27,104 nt of DNA from Caccoplasma intestinavium (GTDB lineage: Bacteria; Bacteroidota; Bacteroidia; Bacteroidales; UBA11471): NCBI GenBank assembly GCA_018715885.1, contig DVKT01000002.1, forward strand, positions 1-27,104. Direction: 5' to 3'. The position numbers and the translations under genes are program-made. The number at the start of each line of letters is the position of its first letter. Position 1 is the first letter of the stretch. The notes under the pieces were generated by a model, which was not told the origin of the DNA, did not search any database, and worked only from the letters and a program-made list of their open reading frames with translations. Positions 8,420 through 15,605 of this stretch are shown one piece after another.

Positions 8420-8435
8420 AGCCGAAAAACCGGCT
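8420..8435 (-). terminator. Possible weak terminator at the end of coaE
   Basis: Five-base stem AGCCG/CGGCT with a 6-base loop overlapping the coaE stop codon, followed in the minus direction by a short T-rich run (TTGTTT). Weak stem; it might only attenuate transcription before the DUF5606 promoter. Confidence 0.3.
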
Positions 8436-9012
8436 AAGACAACACCGAAAGCGCACTAAAAATTTGAGGGATAAGCGGTTTTTTATCGCTATTATGAATG
8501 ATACGCGATGCAAATTTTTCTTTTTCGGCATCACTTTTTTGCGAATGAATACGCGACATGGCTTCTTGACGGGTACATCCATTACGCGACATGATGCGTT
8601 CAACTCGAATTTCTTCCGATGCCGTAACCAACCATATCGTATCGACAACATCGGAAAAACCGGCTTCTATGAGTATGGCCGACTCGATAAAAACAGCACG
8701 CTCCCCTTGCCGCCTTTCACACCATTCCTTAAAGTCGGACTTTACGGCTGGGTGTACAATGGCATTCAAACGATTCAATGCCATAGCATCGGCAAAGACA
8801 ATCTCGGCTAATCTACGGCGATCCCAAACCCCATCGATGCACACATCTGCTCCAAACTCCGCAACAAGTGCCGACTTTATAGATGCAGATGAATCCATCA
8901 ACATCTTCGCCCGCTCATCGCTGTCATAAACCGAATAGCCCAAAATACGTAAAAAACGACACACTACGGATTTTCCGCTTCCTATCCCACCTGTAACTCC
9001 GATAATCTCCAT
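8434..9012 (-). CDS. coaE: Dephospho-CoA kinase
   Basis: 192 residues. CoaE phosphorylates the 3'-hydroxyl of the ribose of dephospho-CoA with ATP, the last step of coenzyme A synthesis, in the cytoplasm. The P-loop GVTGGIGSGKS is at residues 5-15, followed by YDSDERAK (the family's conserved DxDxxA region), and later HPAV and FIESAILIEAGFSD, which match the CoA-binding and lid parts. The ATG at 9012 begins the P-loop strand directly and lies 7 bases after the ybbR stop; the longer frame would overlap ybbR. CoaBC, two steps earlier in the same pathway, is encoded at 20523-21728 in another operon. Confidence 0.95.
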   Translation of the reverse strand: MEIIGVTGGIGSGKSVVCRFLRILGYSVYDSDERAKMLMDSSASIKSALVAEFGADVCIDGVWDRRRLAEIVFADAMALNRLNAIVHPAVKSDFKEWCERRQGERAVFIESAILIEAGFSDVVDTIWLVTASEEIRVERIMSRNGCTRQEAMSRIHSQKSDAEKEKFASRIIHNSDKKPLIPQIFSALSVLS

Positions 9013-9019
9013 AAAATCA

Positions 9020-10033
9020 TCAGTGTTTCTGTTCCAGTATATATTCCACGCTATCGGGCGCAACGGTTGCATAATATGCCGCCCCGGGAGTCCGGGTTAT
9101 TTTTATCGCCAACTTCTCGGGAGCATTACGAGTCTCTTTATAGTCGACGGCAACAGCGATATCCTCTGCCGATATTTGAGAAAAACGGCTCACGGGAACC
9201 ATGCAATCTACTTTCACCACAGCCGGGAAAGTAAGTAAAGACATACCTCTGGGCACATTCACCGCCGAAACGGGGACCGATAATGACTTCGACGTAAGTT
9301 CTTCGACAGGTACTGTCAGCATTATCTCATTCGGGACGATTTTCACTCCTTCGATTTTACGCAACGGAACAGTCTGTGTCCATGTCTGAGCTATATCCTT
9401 CACGACAAACGAATCGGTTTCGACATAGGAAATCGTATTCAACAAATACTCGGGAGCATATACCTGCACCGAATCGACATCGGAGTGTATCTTTCCGCTG
9501 ATAATACACTGCGGTACAGTCGTTACCGAACCTTCGATACGCACTTTGACTTTTTTCCCCGCAGCCTGTGTATAATACACAGCCAGCGTATCGATAGACA
9601 TCGATGTAAGATTTGTCGTATTACGCAGATTTTTCTTTATCAGATTCTTTATCTCTTCGGAAGTAAGGATAAAAGCATTGCGACTATTGGCATATTGCTT
9701 GAAATCGACCTCGAACGAAGGGATACCTTCGAGATTATAATTCATCAATACGGCTCCTTCGTCTCTCAAATGCACGGTAACAGATGTCGGAAGTTCACAC
9801 GTAATAATGGTATTATCGGGAATATTGGTATATTTTATGGGAATACGGTACACGGTGTTCATATCTTCGCCGAGCGACTGCATCATCCAAAACAGAAAAG
9901 AGATGGCAACAAACATCAGAAATGTCAAAATGTCCTTACTCCTCTCGCTCTGTAAACGACTGCGCACACTACCGAGTTTACACAGAAGAAAAGTTTTCAC
10001 TCCCGCCCGTTTTTTCTTTTCGTCATCACTCAT
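9020..10033 (-). CDS. YbbR-like domain membrane-anchored protein
   Basis: 337 residues. A basic N-terminal tail is followed by one membrane helix (about residues 34-53) and then an extracytoplasmic part with repeated beta-rich units of YbbR type (segments such as YRIPIKYTNIPDNTIITCELPTSV). YbbR/CdaR proteins in Firmicutes regulate the diadenylate cyclase CdaA; in Bacteroidota the role is not established and no cyclase gene is seen beside it here. It is upstream of coaE with a 7-base gap, so the two are almost certainly cotranscribed. The start MSDDEKKKRAG lies 27-34 bases after a possible promoter (10067-10074). Confidence 0.85.
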   Translation of the reverse strand: MSDDEKKKRAGVKTFLLCKLGSVRSRLQSERSKDILTFLMFVAISFLFWMMQSLGEDMNTVYRIPIKYTNIPDNTIITCELPTSVTVHLRDEGAVLMNYNLEGIPSFEVDFKQYANSRNAFILTSEEIKNLIKKNLRNTTNLTSMSIDTLAVYYTQAAGKKVKVRIEGSVTTVPQCIISGKIHSDVDSVQVYAPEYLLNTISYVETDSFVVKDIAQTWTQTVPLRKIEGVKIVPNEIMLTVPVEELTSKSLSVPVSAVNVPRGMSLLTFPAVVKVDCMVPVSRFSQISAEDIAVAVDYKETRNAPEKLAIKITRTPGAAYYATVAPDSVEYILEQKH

Positions 10034-10066
10034 TATCTTTACTTTTATCGTATAGATTTTCGGGGA

Positions 10067-10074
10067 TAAAGATA
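10067..10074 (-). promoter_or_regulatory. Possible promoter -7 element for ybbR-coaE
   Basis: Minus-strand TATCTTTA, one base off the TAnnTTTG consensus, placed about 33 bases before the ybbR ATG and downstream of the yajC terminator. No clear -33 element. Supported by the need for a new promoter after that terminator. Confidence 0.4.
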
Positions 10075-10217
10075 GAGTTTTTCCTCGGAATTAAGTTATT
10101 ATTCGACCATTTTTATATTCTCTATAACTATCGGCAGACACCCTCTATCCCAAACCTATTTTCATGTAAAAACGCAAATACCGATCATACCGTCAAACAG
10201 GAAAACGCCTACCCCAC

Positions 10218-10258
10218 AAAATAAAAAAGCCGGGATCGAATCCCGGCTTTTTTATTTT
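10218..10258 (-). terminator. Terminator after nusB-yajC
   Basis: Perfect palindrome with arms 10218-10236 and 10240-10258, a GC-rich core GCCGGGAT/ATCCCGGC and flanking A and T runs. It begins 13 bases after the yajC stop and separates nusB-yajC from ybbR-coaE. The symmetric A/T runs make it potentially bidirectional. Confidence 0.92.
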
Positions 10259-10271
10259 TATCCGACTGGAA

Positions 10272-10601
10272 TTATTTGGTAGGAGTCGTATTGGCCGTAT
10301 CGGCTGTGGAGGCATAGATAGAACCTTTATCGACCGTGATACGTACATTGTCGGCTATCTCTACAACAACGGTATTATCTTTGATACTTTTTACTTTTCC
10401 ATGAATACCGCCGGCGGTGATTACTTTCTGTCCCTCGGCAAGTGCTTCACGGAATTTTCGGATTTCTTTTTGACGTTTGCTTTGCGGGCGAATCATAAAG
10501 AAATAAAATATGGCTATAAGAGCCACCATCATAATAATACTCGAATAGCCCGATGCTTTGGGTGATGCAGCTTCCTGTAAAAGAATTGTAAGTAATGTCA
10601 T
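10272..10601 (-). CDS. yajC: Sec translocon accessory protein YajC
   Basis: 109 residues. YajC is a small inner-membrane subunit that associates with SecDF and the SecYEG channel. One membrane helix (about residues 20-38) is followed by the family hallmark FFMIRPQSKRQKEIRKFREAL and the KVITAGGIHGKVKSI segment of the cytoplasmic domain. The length and order are standard. It lies 57 bases downstream of nusB in the same direction and ends at a strong terminator. The C-terminal tail, rich in Thr and Ala, is unremarkable. Confidence 0.95.
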   Translation of the reverse strand: MTLLTILLQEAASPKASGYSSIIMMVALIAIFYFFMIRPQSKRQKEIRKFREALAEGQKVITAGGIHGKVKSIKDNTVVVEIADNVRITVDKGSIYASTADTANTTPTK

Positions 10602-10658
10602 AATTGTTTTTATTTATTGTTTATATATTTATTGTTCTACACTATAACAAACGAAAAA

Positions 10659-11579
10659 TTATTTTTCCAATCGTCCTTCTTTTTTTAACAACGAAGTGAT
10701 AGCCTCCAATACCCCGTTGATAAAATTGCCGCTCTTCGATGTACTATACGACTTGGCGATTTCGATATATTCATTGAATGATACCTGCAATGGTATGGAA
10801 GGGAATGATGTTATCTCGGCCAAAGCTACAATCATAATGACAATATCCATAAAAGCGATACGCTCGATTTCCCAATTTCGGGTAAACTGCTCGATCAACT
10901 TTTTATTATCATTGCTGTCCAACAACGCCCGACGGAAAAGTGTACGGGCAAAAATACGGTCGTCTTCGTCCTTAAACATCGGCAACAGTTCCTGCTCATC
11001 TCCCGCCGATTCTTCAAACCGTTTTACGGTTTTAAGTACGAACGTCGAAATGATAGGCATATCATCATTCCAATATAGGCTTTGAGACTCCAATATTTCT
11101 CCCAGATTTTCATCGGAGAAAATCAGGCGGCGATAGATGTTCTTCCAAAAAGTACGGTCATTTTCGTACGAGTCTTCTGCTTCCAAATACTGCGCATAAA
11201 TCTCCGACGACAAAATACGGTCGAGCAACGAACGCAAATAATTGGTATCATCGTTCCACACCAAAGGCCGCTCTTCGATATACTTCGAGAATGTTTTGTT
11301 CTCCTCCAACTGCGCCACAAAGCGATTATCGATCATACGTGTATTGGGTGTTCTCTCCTCGGCCGTAGCCATGAATTTACTTCGTGCATTATCTATGCGC
11401 AGACGCTGCAAATGTGTTACTTCAACGGGAATAAGCAACAGTAAATGATACAATTCATATGATTTTTCGAGACTTGCGAAAAGTTCTTTCTCGGCAGTAT
11501 CTATACTTTTATCGCCGTCTATCAAATACGAATAGACGATTTGCACCACTTTTGTCCGGATCAAAGCACGATTGATCAT
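10659..11579 (-). CDS. nusB: Transcription antitermination factor NusB, long Bacteroidota form
   Basis: 306 residues, about twice the E. coli protein. The N-terminal part starts as NusB does (INRALIRTKVVQIVYSYL, residues 2-19), and the C-terminal 130 residues contain the conserved core: IERIAFMDIVIMIVALAEI, then VSFNEYIEIAKSYS and NFINGVLEAI. Between them lies a long insert rich in aromatic and acidic residues, typical of Bacteroidota NusB. NusB with NusE/S10 binds the boxA of rRNA leaders and supports antitermination. It precedes yajC in the same direction. What the insert does is not known. A TAAATTTG at 11585-11592 is too close to the ATG to be convincing as its promoter. Confidence 0.9.
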   Translation of the reverse strand: MINRALIRTKVVQIVYSYLIDGDKSIDTAEKELFASLEKSYELYHLLLLIPVEVTHLQRLRIDNARSKFMATAEERTPNTRMIDNRFVAQLEENKTFSKYIEERPLVWNDDTNYLRSLLDRILSSEIYAQYLEAEDSYENDRTFWKNIYRRLIFSDENLGEILESQSLYWNDDMPIISTFVLKTVKRFEESAGDEQELLPMFKDEDDRIFARTLFRRALLDSNDNKKLIEQFTRNWEIERIAFMDIVIMIVALAEITSFPSIPLQVSFNEYIEIAKSYSTSKSGNFINGVLEAITSLLKKEGRLEK

Positions 11580-11799
11580 TTTACCAAATTTATTTTTCGG
11601 CCGTAAAGGTACAACATTTTTGAAGTTTCCCTACTAACCGCCATTCTTTTTTTCTTTCAATCCGGAAAACGATATAGCGACGCATATTATTTAGTAAATT
11701 TTTATATTTATAAAGTTGTTGATATAGAATTTATTTGTTTTATTTGTGAAAATGGTTTAGTTAATAATTTGGAATTCTGTCCCTATTATTGTATTAATT

Positions 11800-12081
11800 A
11801 TGAATGATGAATTAGTTACATACTCACGAGAAAACGATATTCTATTTACACGAAGCATCAAAGCCGGTAAAAGAATTTACTATTTAGATGTCAAAGCAAA
11901 CAATACCGGTGAGTTATTTTTGGCTATTACTGAAAGCAAGCGTGTTCTAAGGAATGAAGAAAGCAGAGAAATACAGTTTGAAAAACACAAAATTTTTCTC
12001 TATCCGAAAGATTTCGAAAAATTCATACATGGTATGAACGACGTCATGGAATACATCAAAAGTGCTACGGACATAAAATAA
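11800..12081 (+). CDS. DUF3276 (PUR-alpha-like) small nucleic-acid-binding protein
   Basis: 93 residues. It matches the DUF3276 family of Bacteroidota, a PUR-domain fold related to eukaryotic Pur-alpha. The pattern DILFTRSIKAGKRIYYLDVKANNTGELFLAITESKR (strands), then FEKHKIFLYPKDFEKFIHGMNDVMEYI (strand plus helix) is the beta-beta-beta-beta-alpha PUR repeat. Spirochaete and Bacteroidota members bind single-stranded DNA or RNA; the target here is unknown. It stands alone on the plus strand, divergent from nusB, with about 220 AT-rich bases upstream in which no clean consensus promoter was found. A hairpin follows the stop at once. Confidence 0.88.
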   Translation: MNDELVTYSRENDILFTRSIKAGKRIYYLDVKANNTGELFLAITESKRVLRNEESREIQFEKHKIFLYPKDFEKFIHGMNDVMEYIKSATDIK

Positions 12082-12083
12082 AA

Positions 12084-12117
12084 AAGAAGGTTACGACTCT
12101 CACGAGCCAACCTTCTT
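12084..12117. terminator. Hairpin after the DUF3276 gene
   Basis: Arms AAGAAGGTT (12084-12092) and AACCTTCTT (12109-12117) with an inner CTC/GAG pairing. It begins 3 bases after the DUF3276 stop, so it probably forms that mRNA's 3' end, yet the T-rich tract expected for intrinsic termination lies only on the minus-strand side (TTTTTTATTTT). Confidence 0.55.
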
Positions 12118-12317
12118 CGAGCTTGAAATATATCAAAAACAAGAAAGAGGATAGACTTATTCTTTTTCAGAATAAGCAGGATAAATACCAATGAAACACA
12201 CAAAAACGAGAATATATCTTCTTGATTGTTTTGATTTCGATCTCAAACACTTTTGAGATGCTTTTCTGATTATAAAACAGCGCTACCAGAAATTTGTTCA
12301 CCGGCAATTGATTTATG

Positions 12318-12353
12318 TACGACTTTTTTTCCGAAGAGGAATAAAAAGTCGTA
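12318..12353. promoter_or_regulatory. Operator-like palindrome over the transporter promoter
   Basis: Arms TACGACTTTTT (12318-12328) and AAAAAGTCGTA (12343-12353) are exact reverse complements, with an inner TTCC/GGAA pair (12329-12332 and 12338-12341). It spans the -33 to -7 region of the promoter for the formate/nitrite transporter, so it looks like a regulator site rather than a terminator; no T tail follows. The regulator is not known. Confidence 0.5.
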
Positions 12354-12359
12354 TCTTTG
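12352..12359 (+). promoter_or_regulatory. Promoter -7 element of the formate/nitrite transporter gene
   Basis: TATCTTTG matches TAnnTTTG; it overlaps the right end of the palindrome at 12318-12353. Predicted start near 12366, giving a leader of about 27 bases before the ATG at 12393. Confidence 0.65.
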
Positions 12360-12392
12360 TGGCTCACGTAAAAAAAACGTTTTATTCTGGCT

Positions 12393-13175
12393 ATGAGCGT
12401 ATTATCATCTCCCGAAATTATCACCGCCGCAGAAAATACGGCCATACAAAAAATTTCTTTCAGTACCCAAAAAACTCTGATTCTTGCTATTTTGGCCGGT
12501 ATATACATAGCGATGGGCGGTCTGTTATCGCTTGTCATCGGATACGGATTTCCTGAAATTACAACAAATAATCCGGGCTTGCAGCGTCTTTTATCGGGAG
12601 CGATGTTCCCCCTCGGACTTATACTGGTCGTTTTTGCCGGCGCCGAACTGTTCACGGGGAATAATGCCGTACTGATTCCGGGACTGTGCAATCATAAATA
12701 CGGACTCATACCGGTGCTACGCAACTGGTTATTGGTATATATCGGAAACTTTATCGGAGCTATCTTTTTTGTTTACGTCATGGTATATCTGGCAGACATT
12801 GTAAAGTCCGATCCCTGGAATACGGCCATACAGAATATCGCAGAAGCAAAGGTCGGTATGTCATGGGGTGTTACTTTCATCAAAGGAATCGGGGCAAATT
12901 GGTTTGTATGTCTGGCCGTATGGTTGGGAATAGCTTGCCGCAGCGCAGCCGGAAAGTTCATCGGCCTATGGTTTCCCGTGATGTGTTTCGTGGCTCTCGG
13001 CTACGAGCACAGCATAGCCAACATGTTTTTCATACCTCTGGGTATGTTGCAGGGGGCCGATGTGGAGATATACGACTTTGTCGTGCGCAACCTCATACCG
13101 GCCACTCTCGGGAATATCACAGGCGGAGCTTTTTTTGTAGGAGGCCTTTATTGGCTTGCTTATCGCAAAAGCTAA
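12393..13175 (+). CDS. Formate/nitrite transporter (FNT family)
   Basis: 260 residues with six likely membrane helices. FNT proteins form pentameric inner-membrane channels for formate, nitrite or hydrosulphide. Visible signatures are AGAELFTGNN (residues 82-91), GIGANWFVCLAVWL (166-179) and EHSIANMFFIPLG, in which H206 is the family's central pore histidine. The length is normal. The sequence does not settle formate versus nitrite; formate is plausible in an anaerobic fermenter that has class III reductase (inference). It has its own promoter overlapped by a long palindrome, and converges with the ABC-F gene; between the two stops only a weak hairpin (CTTATCGC 13159-13166 with GCGATAAG 13184-13191) is seen. 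Confidence 0.9.
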   Translation: MSVLSSPEIITAAENTAIQKISFSTQKTLILAILAGIYIAMGGLLSLVIGYGFPEITTNNPGLQRLLSGAMFPLGLILVVFAGAELFTGNNAVLIPGLCNHKYGLIPVLRNWLLVYIGNFIGAIFFVYVMVYLADIVKSDPWNTAIQNIAEAKVGMSWGVTFIKGIGANWFVCLAVWLGIACRSAAGKFIGLWFPVMCFVALGYEHSIANMFFIPLGMLQGADVEIYDFVVRNLIPATLGNITGGAFFVGGLYWLAYRKS

Positions 13176-13207
13176 GACTTCATGCGATAAGGCGTTCAAG
13201 AGTATAT

Positions 13208-15094
13208 TTATAACCATTCGCTCAATTCGAGCCAACGCATCGACTTCTCGTCGATTTCCTCCATAAGCCGACCTAAGGCAAGAGACTTTTCCTGTAACTC
13301 GTTTGCCGACAATGCCCCGGAAGACAAATCCGCTTCAAGAGCCGCTTTATCGGCTTCGAGACGTGGAATCAGAGCATCGAGTTCTTCAAATTCTTTTTTC
13401 TCCTTGAATGTCAGTTTACGCCGTTGTTTCACCGTTTCAGCATCGGCCTTTTCCGGTTTTTCTCGCCTTTTCTCCCGAACACCGGCAGAAGACATCGTCC
13501 GCTTTTCTTCTGCTTCCCGAGCAACTTTCCACAAACGATAATCGGAGTAATTTCCCGGAAAGTCCTTGATACGGCCCTCCCCTTCGAACGCCCAAATATG
13601 GTCTACTACCTTATCGACAAAATAGCGATCGTGCGAAACGACTATGACACACCCCTTGAAATGCCGCAAATAATCTTCCAGCAAATTAAGGGTTACAATA
13701 TCGAGATCATTGGTCGGCTCGTCAAGCACAAGGAAATTGGGATTGCTCATCAATACCGTACATAGATAAAGACGACGTTTCTCCCCTCCACTCAATTTGT
13801 AAATATAGTTATACTGTGTCTCGGGTGTGAACAGGAAATGTTGGAGAAACTGCGATGCCGAAAGTTTTTTGCCGTCTCCCAACGAAATCTCTTCGGCGAT
13901 GTCCCGTACGGCATCGATGACTTTTTTTTGATTGTCAAATTGTATTCCCTCTTGACTGTAATATCCGAAACGTACCGTTTCCCCTATATCTATCGTCCCG
14001 CCATCGGGTGGAAGCAAACCGATGAGCATCTTTATGAATGTGGATTTTCCCGTACCGTTACTCCCTACAATTCCTACTTTTTCATAACGGGAAAAGGTGT
14101 ATGAGAAATCTTCTATGATTTTTTTCTCACCGAATTGTTTATGTAAATGTTTTATTTCAAAAATTTTGGAACCGATATACGACGATTTGACTGCAAGTGT
14201 TACATTCTCTTCGACTTTCTCGGCACGAGCTTTTTTTTCCAATTCATAAAAAGCATCGATACGATACTTTGCTTTCGTACCGCGAGCCTGAGGCTGACGA
14301 CGCATCCAGTCGAGCTCGGTGCGCAGAAGATTGTTGGCCCGATCTATTTCGGCATTGCGGGCTTCGATGCGTTCCTGACGTTTTTCGAGATAATAACTAT
14401 AATTTCCTTTATATGTATATAACGCACGGGAATCTATTTCTACAATGCGGTTGCATACCCGATCGAGAAAATACCTGTCGTGCGTTACCATAAGCAGGCA
14501 TACCCGACTATGGGAAAGAAAATCTTCGAGCCATTCGGTCATCTCCAAATCGAGATGGTTGGTAGGTTCATCAAGAATCAACAAATCGGGTTCTGCAATC
14601 AACACATTTGCCAACGCCACTCTTTTTTGCTGACCGCCAGACAATTGCCCCATCGGTTGATCAAAGTCATTGATTTTCAGCTGTGATAAAATCTGTTTCA
14701 CCCTCTGTTCGTAATCCCAGGCTTTAAGCTGCTCCATACGATTCACCAGCGTTTCGAGCCGGGCCGTATCGTTGTGTGCCATAGCCGACTCATACTCGCG
14801 TATCGTACGGGTTATTTCGCTATCCGTTGCAAAACAGGCCTGTAAAACGGTTATCTCCGCCGGAAAAACCGGCAACTGCCGTAAATATCCCACCCGGATT
14901 CCGTTACGGAACGTTATCGTACCGGAATCATAACTTTCATCTCCGGCAATAATATTGAGAAGGGTTGTCTTACCCGTACCGTTCTTGGCAATAAGCCCTA
15001 CCCGCTCACCCTCGGAAAGCCCGAAAGCAATATCGGCAAAGAGCACGCGGTCGCCGAATGACTTGGTAAGACCTTCGATTTGAAGATTGATCAT
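13208..15094 (-). CDS. ABC-F family ATPase, Uup-like
   Basis: 628 residues. Two ABC domains in one soluble chain without membrane segments: Walker A IAKNGTGKTT (residues 35-44), signature LSGGQQKR, Walker B LLILDEPTNHLDL; then GSNGTGKST, LSGGEKRR and FLVLDEPTNDLDI. A linker rich in charged residues joins them, and the C-terminal 75 residues (KLTFKEKKEFEELDALIPRL onward) form the coiled coil found in Uup, which binds DNA. ABC-F proteins act on ribosomes; Uup is linked to ribosome assembly and DNA stability. Some family members give antibiotic resistance, but the C-terminal coiled coil favours the housekeeping Uup type. The ATG at 15094 (MINLQIEGLTKSFG) begins the first ABC strand; an in-frame ATG at 15151 is less likely. 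Confidence 0.92.
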   Translation of the reverse strand: MINLQIEGLTKSFGDRVLFADIAFGLSEGERVGLIAKNGTGKTTLLNIIAGDESYDSGTITFRNGIRVGYLRQLPVFPAEITVLQACFATDSEITRTIREYESAMAHNDTARLETLVNRMEQLKAWDYEQRVKQILSQLKINDFDQPMGQLSGGQQKRVALANVLIAEPDLLILDEPTNHLDLEMTEWLEDFLSHSRVCLLMVTHDRYFLDRVCNRIVEIDSRALYTYKGNYSYYLEKRQERIEARNAEIDRANNLLRTELDWMRRQPQARGTKAKYRIDAFYELEKKARAEKVEENVTLAVKSSYIGSKIFEIKHLHKQFGEKKIIEDFSYTFSRYEKVGIVGSNGTGKSTFIKMLIGLLPPDGGTIDIGETVRFGYYSQEGIQFDNQKKVIDAVRDIAEEISLGDGKKLSASQFLQHFLFTPETQYNYIYKLSGGEKRRLYLCTVLMSNPNFLVLDEPTNDLDIVTLNLLEDYLRHFKGCVIVVSHDRYFVDKVVDHIWAFEGEGRIKDFPGNYSDYRLWKVAREAEEKRTMSSAGVREKRREKPEKADAETVKQRRKLTFKEKKEFEELDALIPRLEADKAALEADLSSGALSANELQEKSLALGRLMEEIDEKSMRWLELSEWL

Positions 15095-15262
15095 AAAACT
15101 CGTTTTCTTATGGGGGACTAAATTAGCGATATTTTCCCGAACAGCCTTCATGCAGACGTATCAAAGAAAGATTTCTTGGTAAAAAAAGCTTTTGTAAAAT
15201 AAAAAAACAGTGAAGAAGACTTATTTTTTTGATTTTATGCTTCGTATTTCGAGATTAAAGTA

Positions 15263-15270
15263 TAACTTTG
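15263..15270 (+). promoter_or_regulatory. Possible promoter -7 element of the intergenic RNA
   Basis: TAACTTTG matches TAnnTTTG. No good -33 TTTG at the usual distance (a T-rich TTTATG at 15234-15239 is 23 bases upstream). Predicted start about 15277. Confidence 0.45.
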
Positions 15271-15505
15271 CCATATGAAAAAAGAGGCGTAGATGCCTCC
15301 CAATCTCGTTTACCTGATTTCATACCTGAAAAGACACACAAGACGAAAGTCGTTTCGTCATCGGGAAGGTTCTCTTTTTATGTCGGGTACATATACGGTT
15401 AATCTTCATTTTATCTACTACTATCTTTTTATAAGGTTATGGGAAATTCGTTTCCCTTCATAGATAAAATAAATGTTCCGGCCGTGCGGCCGGAACATTT
15501 ATTTT
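15271..15505 (+). ncRNA. Candidate structured small RNA
   Basis: About 230 bases lie between a -7-like box and a very strong terminator, with no recognisable protein. Several exact inverted repeats suggest a folded RNA: GACGAAA/TTTCGTC (15342-15348 with 15353-15359), GGGAAA/TTTCCC closed by a TTCG tetraloop (15441-15446 with 15451-15456), TTTTATCTA/TAGATAAAA (15409-15417 with 15461-15469), and two mutually exclusive pairings of the 5' end, GAGGC/GCCTC (15284-15288 with 15295-15299) or AAAAAGAG/CTCTTTTT (15279-15286 with 15372-15379). The length would suit 6S RNA, but the sequence was not recognised as one. It could instead be a leader/attenuator for the glycosidase at 15606, or a 56-codon gene (see findings). 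Confidence 0.45.
15466..15505. terminator. Strong terminator in the ABC-F/glycosidase gap
   Basis: Arms 15466-15483 and 15488-15505 are perfect reverse complements of 18 bases around a GTGC loop, with a GTTCCGGCC core and A/T ends. No annotated gene lies directly before it on either strand (the ABC-F gene points away, the glycosidase starts after it), so it implies a transcript from about 15277. Confidence 0.92.
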
Positions 15506-15572
15506 ACCCCATAGCCTTACTCCACACCACATCATATTTTATCTGCAAGTTCTGCATCAATACAAATTTTAT

Positions 15573-15580
15573 TATCTTTA
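15573..15580 (+). promoter_or_regulatory. Possible promoter -7 element of the GH63-like gene
   Basis: TATCTTTA, one base off TAnnTTTG, 26 bases before the ATG at 15606 and downstream of the terminator. No clear -33 box. Confidence 0.4.
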
Positions 15581-15605
15581 TCGCCTCACTATCGATACAC
15601 TGACC

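Noticed and set aside
11585..11592. TAAATTTG as nusB promoter
   Set aside because: It lies 6 bases before the ATG, which would start transcription at or inside the gene.
12167..12691. 174-codon open frame on minus overlapping the transporter start
   Set aside because: It covers the transporter promoter, the palindrome and the first helices of the FNT protein; no family resemblance and no promoter.
15097..15151. Longer ABC-F start at 15151
   Set aside because: The extra 19 residues (KAVRENIANLVPHKKTSF) do not belong to the ABC fold, and MINLQIEGLTKSFG is the usual family start.
15275..15292. Five-codon frame at the start of the intergenic transcript (MKKEA)
   Set aside because: It begins at or before the predicted transcription start, so it would be leaderless; kept only as a note in the small-gene finding.
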